64,000 bases of DNA from Rhizobium acidisoli (lineage in GTDB: Bacteria > Pseudomonadota > Alphaproteobacteria > Rhizobiales > Rhizobiaceae): the NCBI RefSeq assembly GCF_002531755.2, contig NZ_CP035002.1, positions 434,001 through 498,000 on the forward strand, in the 5' to 3' direction. The position numbers were made by a program, and so were the translations under genes. Within the stretch, counting starts at the first letter, position 1. Every line of letters begins with the position of its first letter. Shown one piece after another: positions 34,902 through 41,574 of the stretch. The notes beneath the pieces are model-generated. The model was not told the origin of the DNA, did no database searches, and was given only the letters and a program-made list of their open reading frames with translations.

Positions 34902-35897
34902 TTAGGCCATCGCCTTCAGGGCACGCTTGACCATCCCGGATGTCAGCCTGACATCCTCGACGTAACGGGCGACGGCCTGTTCGACCGCACGTGCTTCCGC
35001 ATGCGTCGACCGGACGAATTTCAGGCGGGCGCCGATGCGGGCCTGACCGAGCCGCCAGAGGTCGCATTCGATCACGCCGGCGATCTTCGGATAGCCGCCG
35101 GCAGTATTCGCATCGCTCATCTGCACGATCGGTTCGCCGCCGGGCGGAACCTGGATCACGCCGGGCACGACGCCATGAGAGCGCATCTCGATGGTGGCGG
35201 TCGGCGTGATCGGCTCGCCGGACAGGCGGTAGCCCGTGCGGTCGCTGCGCGAGGAAATTCGCCAGATCTGGCTCCAGAAGGCTTCGCCGTCTCCGGCGAA
35301 AAGACCATGCTCGCCGGCAGGCAGAGCGCGGATCGGCAGCACGCCATCGACGGGCGCCGGGAAGACCTCACGCAGTGCCACCGCCGGCTCGATGACGGCG
35401 AGGCCCGTGGCCGGCAGCATGGCAATCTCCAAGTCCTCGCCGACCGCGATCCGATCGCCCTTCGCCAGCGGCCGGCCGGCATTGCCGCCGAAACCGCCGC
35501 GCAGCGACGTGCTGCGCGACCCCATGACAACTGGAATATCCAGCCCGCCGCCGACCGAAATATAGGCGCGCGCCAGCCGCGGGGGCTGCTTCAGTTCGAG
35601 AACCTGTCCGAGCTCCGCCATATAGGCGCACCAAGGAATGAGTTCCGATCCGTCGAGGTGAGGATGACCGTCGGTGCCGGTCACGGCAAAGACGGTGCGC
35701 CGCTCGAAACGCAGGCTGAACGGGAAGGTCTGCACCTCGATCACAGCCGCATTCTCGTCATTGCCGACGAGACTATTGCCGATCCTGACCGCCAGCGGAT
35801 CCATCGCGCCGCTCGCCGACACGCCAATGTCACGATAGCCGGGGCGTCCGAGATCCTGCACGGTGTTGAACAGGCCGCTTTCCAAGATCTCGATCAT
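34902..35897 (-). CDS. Biotin-dependent carboxyltransferase family protein, PxpC/KipA-like (AHS2)
   Basis: The 331-residue protein shows the AHS2 fold: GLFNTVQDLGRPGYRDIGVSASGAMD at the N-terminus, AVIEVQTFPFSLRF near residue 52, YISVGGGLDIPVVMGSRST near residue 112 and DRTGYRLSGEPI near residue 222. This domain is half of the carboxyltransferase in urea carboxylase; the other half is AHS1, encoded next (overlap ATGA). The operon also holds biotin carboxylase and BCCP genes, so a true carboxyltransferase role is plausible here. Confidence 0.87.
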   Translation of the reverse strand: MIEILESGLFNTVQDLGRPGYRDIGVSASGAMDPLAVRIGNSLVGNDENAAVIEVQTFPFSLRFERRTVFAVTGTDGHPHLDGSELIPWCAYMAELGQVLELKQPPRLARAYISVGGGLDIPVVMGSRSTSLRGGFGGNAGRPLAKGDRIAVGEDLEIAMLPATGLAVIEPAVALREVFPAPVDGVLPIRALPAGEHGLFAGDGEAFWSQIWRISSRSDRTGYRLSGEPITPTATIEMRSHGVVPGVIQVPPGGEPIVQMSDANTAGGYPKIAGVIECDLWRLGQARIGARLKFVRSTHAEARAVEQAVARYVEDVRLTSGMVKRALKAMA

Positions 35898-36601
35898 AGC
35901 TCGATCCTTGCCGGCAGGAACCGCACCGTATCACCAGGCGCCATCACGGCGGGGTTCTGGGCGGTCGGGTCGAACATCTCGAGTGTCGCAAAGCCGATGG
36001 AGTTCCAGCCATTGGGGCCGGTCAGCATGGCGACGCCGGTCTGCATGCCGCCGATCGTCACGCAGCCCTTCGGCATCTTCAGCGACGGCACGGTCTTTCG
36101 CGGCATGTAGATGCGTGGATCGAGGCCGTGCAGATAGCCGAAACCGGGAGCACTGCCCAAGGCGAAGACACGGTAGGTCGCTTCATGATGGATGCGGACG
36201 ACCTCGCGGTCGCTTAAGCCCGAGAGATCGCAAAGGGCGGGAAGATCGGTCGCATGTTCGCCGCCGTAACGGACGGGAATTTCGATGGTCTTGCCGTTGA
36301 GATCGATGCTCTGCGCATGCTCCCATGCCTCCAGCAGCCGGACGACCACCGCATCGGGATCCTCGGGCGTCTCCTTGAAGATTACCAGCAGGTTGGTCAT
36401 CCCGGGAATATTTTCGGCAAGGTCCGCCCAGCGTCTCACCGTCTGAGACAGGGCCCAGATCCGCCGCTGCGCGATGAGATCGAAATCGCCCGGCGCCTCG
36501 AGCAGGAAGGATCTGGCCCCGATCGAGGAAACCCGCGCCCGGCTTTGGGTGGCCGGGATGATTTCGCGTGGGGAGGCATGTCTGTTCGTCGTGGCGATCA
36601 T
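35894..36601 (-). CDS. PxpB/KipI-like protein (AHS1, allophanate hydrolase subunit 1 family)
   Basis: At 235 residues it has the AHS1 signature: IEIPVRYGGEHATDLPALCDLSG near residue 110, VVRIHHEATYRVFALGSAPGFGYLHGLD near residue 145 and GGMQTGVAMLTGPNGWNSIGF near residue 190. AHS1 and AHS2 together form the CT domain of urea carboxylase and also the KipI-KipA pair. It overlaps both neighbours by 4 bases. An N-terminal extension of about 25 residues precedes the usual domain start. Confidence 0.86.
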   Translation of the reverse strand: MIATTNRHASPREIIPATQSRARVSSIGARSFLLEAPGDFDLIAQRRIWALSQTVRRWADLAENIPGMTNLLVIFKETPEDPDAVVVRLLEAWEHAQSIDLNGKTIEIPVRYGGEHATDLPALCDLSGLSDREVVRIHHEATYRVFALGSAPGFGYLHGLDPRIYMPRKTVPSLKMPKGCVTIGGMQTGVAMLTGPNGWNSIGFATLEMFDPTAQNPAVMAPGDTVRFLPARIEL

Positions 36602-37023
36602 GATGGCAGCTCGATTTCGAACAGAGGGTCACCGAAGCCGACCAGGGTGTCGGGCTCGGCGAGGAGCCTGGTCAAGACACCGGAATGGCCGGCGCGAAGG
36701 GGAAGCAGCATATGCCCTACCCTGATGAAGCCGAGGACATCGGCATCGGATATGGAGCGCGGCAGAGTTTGAGGCGCGACGGCGGTGCCCGGATGTTCGG
36801 CGCAGAAATGCCCCGCCAGCGGCGCCTTGACGACGACAGCTGCAGAGTCCGAGGCGCGGGGTGTGGCTGCCGGCACGCTGATGCGGGCGGCGCCCTCCCC
36901 CGAAATGACGATGCGAATCTGCCCATCCGGCCGGGAGATTTCGAGGCCCTCCACGCCGGCGGCCGTCAGCGCGTCGGTGAGGAATGCAATGGTTGCGGGA
37001 TCGCCGAAGTCGATGGCGCTCAT
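36598..37023 (-). CDS. BCCP-like protein without the biotinylated lysine
   Basis: This 141-residue protein aligns without gaps to the BCCP encoded at 38414-38845. It has the AccB-type N-terminal part (IAFLTDALTAAGVEGLEIS), a flexible middle and a biotinyl-like C-terminal fold (VKAPLAGHF to FGDPLFEIE). The EAMK motif of the other copy falls on RVGH here, so the acceptor lysine is H104. It cannot be biotinylated at that place. It lies between the biotin carboxylase and PxpB-like genes with 4-base overlaps on both sides, so it is expressed as part of the complex. A structural or regulatory role is the best guess. Confidence 0.8.
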   Translation of the reverse strand: MSAIDFGDPATIAFLTDALTAAGVEGLEISRPDGQIRIVISGEGAARISVPAATPRASDSAAVVVKAPLAGHFCAEHPGTAVAPQTLPRSISDADVLGFIRVGHMLLPLRAGHSGVLTRLLAEPDTLVGFGDPLFEIELPS

Positions 37024-38414
37024 GCCGCCGTCCTCCGCAGCTTCAGCCAGTGCTCGAGATAGTGGATATCGGTCTCACCGCGGGCGAATGCGTGGTCCTG
37101 GAACAGGGCGCGCAGGAAGGGGATATTGGTGGCGATGCCTTCGATCTCGGTGCCGGCAAGCGCTTCGCACATTCTGGCCATCGCTTTCGCCCGCGTCGGT
37201 GCGTGAACGATCAGCTTAGCGATCAGTGAGTCGTAATAGGGCGAGACCCTGTAGCCGGGATGAATATGCGTATCGACCCGGATGCCCGGCCCCTGCGGCA
37301 AAGTGAGATGCGTGACGACGCCGGCCGACGGCAGGAAGGTGTCGGGATCCTCGGCGTTGATGCGGCATTCGAAAGAGTGGCCCTCGCAGGTGATATCGCT
37401 CTGGGCGAGATCCAGAACGTCACCCTGGGCCGCCTTTATCTGCGCCTGGACGATATCGACCCCGCTCGACAGCTCGGTGACGGGATGCTCGACCTGAAGC
37501 CGCGTGTTCATCTCGATGAAATAGAAAGCGCCGTCCTCATAGAGGAATTCGAAAGTGCCGACGCCGCGGTAGCCGATCTGGCGGCAGGCCTGGACGCAGG
37601 CCATGCCGACCGGCTGGATGATCTCAGGCGCGATCCCGGGCGCCGGCGCCTCCTCCACCACTTTCTGATGGCGGCGCTGCATCGAGCAATCCCGATGTCC
37701 CAGCCACACGGCATTGCCGTGGTCGTCGCAAAGAACCTGGATCTCGATGTGGCGCGGATGCTCCAGGAATTTCTCCATGTAGAGGGCGGGCGAGCCGAAG
37801 GCCTTGCGCGCCTCTTCCCGGGTCAGCGCGATCGCTTCATGCAGCTGATCGGCCTTCAGCACGACGCGCATGCCGCGCCCGCCGCCCCCGCCGGACGCCT
37901 TGACGATGACGGGATAGCCGATCTCCAGCGCTATGCGCTCAATTGCTTCGGGTTCGTCGGGCAGCGCACTATCGGGACCGGGAACGCAGGGAACGCCGGC
38001 CGCCATCATCGCCCGCTTCGCCGCGATCTTGTCGCCCATGGTCGCGATCGATGCGGCCGTCGGGCCGATGAAGGTCAGTCCGGCCTTTTCGATGGCGTCG
38101 GCGAATGCGGCGTTCTCAGACAGAAAACCGTAACCGGGATGGATGGCGCCCGCTCCGGTCAGGCGTGCGGCGAGAAGGATGGCATCCTGATTGAGATAGC
38201 TCCTGCCTGCAGCCGACGGGCCGATGCAGAGAAAATGATCTGCGGTCTTGATATAAGGCGCTTGCCTATCCGCCTCGGAGCAGATGGCGACCGTCTTCAG
38301 GCCGAGTTCGCGGCAGGCACGCTGAACCCGGGCGGCGATCTCGCCGCGATTGGCGATGAGGACCGTATCGAAGCGGCGTCCCGAGGCAGCGGATTGTTCC
38401 GAGGTTTTCGGCAT
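37020..38414 (-). CDS. accC: Biotin carboxylase (AccC family)
   Basis: This 464-residue protein has all three AccC subdomains. The N-terminal part reads FDTVLIANRGEIAARVQRACRELG and the ATP-grasp glycine loop KASGGGGGRGMRVV lies near residue 172. The catalytic block HRDCSMQRRHQKVVEEAPAPG is near residue 225, followed by EMNTRLQVEHPVTE near residue 300. It carboxylates biotin on a BCCP using ATP and bicarbonate. Being next to PxpB/PxpC-like carboxyltransferase halves and not accA/accD, it is probably not the fatty-acid acetyl-CoA carboxylase subunit. Its ATG shares one base with the BCCP stop (TGATG). Confidence 0.92.
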   Translation of the reverse strand: MPKTSEQSAASGRRFDTVLIANRGEIAARVQRACRELGLKTVAICSEADRQAPYIKTADHFLCIGPSAAGRSYLNQDAILLAARLTGAGAIHPGYGFLSENAAFADAIEKAGLTFIGPTAASIATMGDKIAAKRAMMAAGVPCVPGPDSALPDEPEAIERIALEIGYPVIVKASGGGGGRGMRVVLKADQLHEAIALTREEARKAFGSPALYMEKFLEHPRHIEIQVLCDDHGNAVWLGHRDCSMQRRHQKVVEEAPAPGIAPEIIQPVGMACVQACRQIGYRGVGTFEFLYEDGAFYFIEMNTRLQVEHPVTELSSGVDIVQAQIKAAQGDVLDLAQSDITCEGHSFECRINAEDPDTFLPSAGVVTHLTLPQGPGIRVDTHIHPGYRVSPYYDSLIAKLIVHAPTRAKAMARMCEALAGTEIEGIATNIPFLRALFQDHAFARGETDIHYLEHWLKLRRTAA

Positions 38415-38845
38415 CAGGCGATCTCCGCCAGCAGGTCGCCGGTCTCGACCTCGCCATTGTCGATATCGGTCACGTGCGTGATGCGGCCGGATCGCGGCGC
38501 GGCGATCGTATTGAAGACCTTCATCGCCTCGATGATGAAAAGCGTCTGCCCCTCTTCCACCGCATCACCGATCGCGACGAATGGTGGCTCGCCGGGCGCC
38601 GGCGCCCGGTGCAACACGCCGAAGACGGGCGCCTTCACCGCATGCGAGGTTTTCTCGACGTTCGAAGGCGCAGCGGAGACGAGGTCTATCGCCGATTCGG
38701 GCTTTTGCGAGGACTCGGCAACGTCGGCCTCTGCCGGCGACGTGCGAAAGATCCGAACCGTCACGTCCTTTTCGGTCACGGTCAGCTCGGTAATATTCGA
38801 TCGTCCGACAAAGTCGATCAGCGTCTTGATCTTCGAGAGGTCCAT
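38414..38845 (-). CDS. Biotin carboxyl carrier protein (AccB family) with intact acceptor lysine
   Basis: The ATG at 38845 (DLSKIKTLIDFVGRSNITEL) fits the family start; an in-frame GTG at 38893 is possible. The 143-residue protein has a Ser/Ala/Glu-rich linker near residues 36-65 and the biotinyl domain VKAPVFGVLHR to VETGDLLAEIA. The acceptor K109 lies in IIEAMKVFNT. It should carry carboxybiotin between the AccC encoded next and the carboxyltransferase of this operon. It is the first gene of the operon. Confidence 0.91.
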   Translation of the reverse strand: MDLSKIKTLIDFVGRSNITELTVTEKDVTVRIFRTSPAEADVAESSQKPESAIDLVSAAPSNVEKTSHAVKAPVFGVLHRAPAPGEPPFVAIGDAVEEGQTLFIIEAMKVFNTIAAPRSGRITHVTDIDNGEVETGDLLAEIA

Positions 38846-39175
38846 GTGCGTGCTCGGAATTTCAAATTCCACCGCGCAGACCTGAAGTCTCACGTCGCCC
38901 GGTGTCGTGATTTTCGTAGCACGACGTATGGGCTGATGGGGTCAGACGAAGTTTTGATGGAGCGCAAACCGCGCTTATGGGGAGATATCGCCGAATGCCC
39001 TTAATGGCACCCGGAGCCGTCGAGATGAAATAGAAACCGTGGCAGAGCAAAGCGGTTTTGGAAACCGCCCTCCGAGATGGTTCACATTTTGTCGCCGCCG
39101 CCTTTCCGTGGCAGCGCCGTCGAGTGATTGGTAAGTCGTTGACCATCAGCCCGCAACTGATCAATCTCTCGTAAG
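38846..39175. other. Intergenic region upstream of the biotin carboxylase operon
   Basis: These 330 bases should contain the promoter of the minus-strand operon starting at 38845 and the end of the transcript from the cassette at 39176-41458. Apart from the terminator-like hairpin at 39052-39068 I see no recognised element. A GC-rich perfect repeat GAGCGC/GCGCTT around 38960-38975 may be another small hairpin. Confidence 0.45.
39052..39068 (-). terminator. Stem-loop with short T run after the metalloprotease cassette
   Basis: Seven-base arms GCGGTTT and AAACCGC with a 3-base loop. Read on the minus strand the stem is followed by TTTGCT, so it may end transcription of the three-gene cassette about 110 bases beyond its last stop. 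Confidence 0.45.
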
Positions 39176-39496
39176 CTATACGACCTTGAATCCCGGTTGA
39201 GCATCTTGAAACTTGCCGTTCAATCTTATGGCAACCCACAAGTCTGTTCCGGTCGGAGCGCTAATGGGAGGCTTAGCTACCACCGACAATACCTCATCGG
39301 TACTCGTAGAAGAGTCAGTGATAGCTATTTTGAAGACCTCATCGCCGCCGTGTTCGTCGGTAGATACGTATACCTCGATCGTTTCTTTACTAAAGCCACG
39401 GCCTATTAGTCTGAAAGGCGTATCAACAAGTAACGGAGCAAGCACCTTCCTCGTGTCGAAACTGTCAATTTCAACTTCCGGTCTGCAATCGGACAT
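39176..39496 (-). CDS. Hypothetical protein (106 aa) of the metalloprotease cassette
   Basis: The ATG at 39496 follows GGGAGG with an 8-base spacer. The product is acidic and beta-rich (PLLVDTPFRLIGRGFSKETIEVYVSTDE, then VLSVVAKPPISAPTGTDLWVAIRLNGK), the pattern of an immunoglobulin-like or small beta-sandwich domain. No signal peptide or membrane segment. I do not recognise the family. It lies 30 bases after the stop of the preceding gene, on the same strand, so it is part of the cassette. Confidence 0.7.
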   Translation of the reverse strand: MSDCRPEVEIDSFDTRKVLAPLLVDTPFRLIGRGFSKETIEVYVSTDEHGGDEVFKIAITDSSTSTDEVLSVVAKPPISAPTGTDLWVAIRLNGKFQDAQPGFKVV

Positions 39497-39526
39497 ATTT
39501 GCCTCCCTGTCCATCCTGTGCGTAGA

Positions 39527-40117
39527 TCAATCATTGTCGCCCGGTCTGCGAGGTATGAATCCGCCTGATCTTGACATCACGCCACCGGAGCGGGACAAGG
39601 CGCCGCCCGATCTGGACATTCCGCCGCTCGCCATTCCTCTGGGATCAGCCGAAACCTCGGCCGAGATCAGGATTTGCTCAAAGGTTCCCGTTTCGGCATC
39701 CAGCCTCATCGAGAGATCGCCCTTGTCATAGGTCCAAACCCTCATATCCTTGGCGAGAGCTCCAATTTGGGAACCGAGGCCCGTTCGGGCACTCGAACCA
39801 GGGGATCGAGACAATCTGTCGTAGCCGAGATCGCTTGGCGCGGGATCGTCGGGATCCGCACCGGCGCCATGGACAACGAAGATTGCTGGCCGACCCAGTT
39901 CCATGAAAGCGCCCTCGAAAGAGAATGCATAGATTCGCGCTAGAACCGCATTGTCCGCACCAAGTTGACGCCTCAGAAAATTATTCTTTCCGACTTTAGG
40001 TATGCCCAAGGGCCCATAAACGCTGCCCCTAAGAATTAGATCACTAAGTGGGCGCCCAAACAGATATACTGCTGATACGCCTAATAAGGTTTCATTGTCT
40101 GCCACTTCCCCCTCCAT
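39527..40117 (-). CDS. Hypothetical protein (196 aa) with C-terminal SRSGG heptad repeats
   Basis: The start is either the ATG at 40117 or a GTG at 40105 with GGAGGGGG just before it. The body is globular (SAVYLFGRPLSDLILRGS, RIYAFSFEGAFMELGRPAIF) with no recognised domain. The C-terminus holds three 7-residue repeats, MSRSGGA, LSRSGGV and MSRSGGF, ending in an arginine-rich FIPRRPGDND. Such a tail is probably flexible and may bind nucleic acid, membrane or a partner; this is a guess. It begins 10 bases after the stop of the metalloprotease-like gene. Confidence 0.7.
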   Translation of the reverse strand: MEGEVADNETLLGVSAVYLFGRPLSDLILRGSVYGPLGIPKVGKNNFLRRQLGADNAVLARIYAFSFEGAFMELGRPAIFVVHGAGADPDDPAPSDLGYDRLSRSPGSSARTGLGSQIGALAKDMRVWTYDKGDLSMRLDAETGTFEQILISAEVSADPRGMASGGMSRSGGALSRSGGVMSRSGGFIPRRPGDND

Positions 40118-40126
40118 CTACCCTGA

Positions 40127-41458
40127 TTATTGACTGCCCATTGATCTCGACAACAGAACTTTCTCGCGAAAGGTCATTTTCGGAAGCTCTAGATAATCTA
40201 TCGGCAGCAACGTTCGCGCAGAGTGGACGTGACTGTGATGCTCGCCGCCTTTGAGGTGCGGGCCAGCGTGCATTTCACCAATCGCCCGTCGCCTGAAGTT
40301 CCTACTGATGATCCGTGTGAACTGACCGCCACTTTCGTCCTGATCAATCGCAAGCATCGTTCTCGCGACGTCGCCGTAGTCGAGAAAGTCGGGAGCGAGA
40401 GCCCACAAGGTTTCCGCCAGATACGTCCCGACGATATCGCGGGCGTCGATCAATGCTTCGACAAACCCATCCGAATTCCGCGCGAAAGCACAGTCGAAAG
40501 CATGCTGCACAGGCGCCTCGGCGGCTGGATCGAACTCGGCAACATCCGCCAGATCTTCAACCGCATGGGAGATCAGGCCGCGCGCCACTAAGCTCTCATG
40601 AAAGATGTCGACGAGGATGTCGAATATCGCACCGGTCAGCGGCTGCGAAAGCTCGTGCTCGTCCTTCCACCCACGCGCAAACTCGGCCATCGTCCGTTTG
40701 TTGTTTGCCGACCGTATCTGGCGATGCGGCGAAAATTCCGAAAAGCGTGACAGGCGGTTTGCCCGGTAGAGGTTCCCGCGCGTCTCCGCGAGAACATTGT
40801 CGATTACCGACGGAAAATGCATGGCCGCGATCAGCGACACGCAGTCGGAGAAGGCCTCCTGAAAACCAAGATATTCGGGATACTCAGCTTCGGGGTGCGG
40901 CACGCCCAAAACGCTGAAGATGATCGCGTGCCCCACCTCGTGCGCGATGACGTCGAAATCCAGGCTGAAAGGAAGGACGCGGCCGTCGCTCTCGAACTGG
41001 CTGCCGACTTCGAGGAAACCATAGCCATACTGTGCGTTGTCCCAGCGCCGCAGTATCGAGATCTCCAGACGGTCATAATGATCACGAAAATGCCAGGTGA
41101 GCGGTTGGCCGAGATAGCGCTCCCACACATCCAGTGTGAACCGCACGCACCCAAAAACATGCGCGGCTTCGAAGCCAGCCATCGAAGGTCGGAGATAGTC
41201 GAAATTGCCGCACGCGTCGGGGGTGGCGGGCTCAAGGATTTTCCCGGTCCAAGGCGGCAGATACATGTATGGCGTACCGAGCGGCCCGCGGTTCAAGCCG
41301 TAAGGACCGGTCTTGCCGACCGGCTTCACAACGAACATGCGATCATCGGCCGGGCCGGCTGTCACGCGACCCAACGGAGACGAAACTTCGACGATCTCGG
41401 GACTAGACCGAGGGTCTTCAAATGGAGGCTGTACAAAAAGTCTGAACCGGGTGCCCAT
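40127..41458 (-). CDS. Gluzincin-type metalloprotease-like protein (M4-like)
   Basis: The ATG at 41458 follows GGGGGGAGCGG; an earlier in-frame start is unlikely. The 443-residue protein has a zinc site DVIAHEVGHAIIF (H173, E174, H177) and a third ligand glutamate in FQEAFSDC (E201), the spacing of thermolysin-like gluzincins. A DEHELSQPLTGAIFDIL segment about 90 residues later sits where thermolysin has its active-site histidine. There is no signal peptide, so it probably works in the cytoplasm or is exported by another route. It heads a three-gene minus-strand cassette. Family assignment is by motif only. Confidence 0.75.
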   Translation of the reverse strand: MGTRFRLFVQPPFEDPRSSPEIVEVSSPLGRVTAGPADDRMFVVKPVGKTGPYGLNRGPLGTPYMYLPPWTGKILEPATPDACGNFDYLRPSMAGFEAAHVFGCVRFTLDVWERYLGQPLTWHFRDHYDRLEISILRRWDNAQYGYGFLEVGSQFESDGRVLPFSLDFDVIAHEVGHAIIFSVLGVPHPEAEYPEYLGFQEAFSDCVSLIAAMHFPSVIDNVLAETRGNLYRANRLSRFSEFSPHRQIRSANNKRTMAEFARGWKDEHELSQPLTGAIFDILVDIFHESLVARGLISHAVEDLADVAEFDPAAEAPVQHAFDCAFARNSDGFVEALIDARDIVGTYLAETLWALAPDFLDYGDVARTMLAIDQDESGGQFTRIISRNFRRRAIGEMHAGPHLKGGEHHSHVHSARTLLPIDYLELPKMTFREKVLLSRSMGSQ

Positions 41459-41574
41459 CCGCTCCCCCCTCAAAAGACTTTTATGCTGCCAGTTTAAGTT
41501 GACGATCGGCGCTCGCAAGAATTTTAGCAAGTAGTAAAATAGAATTAGAACTAGCCTGCAAAATGTACTGGGCG

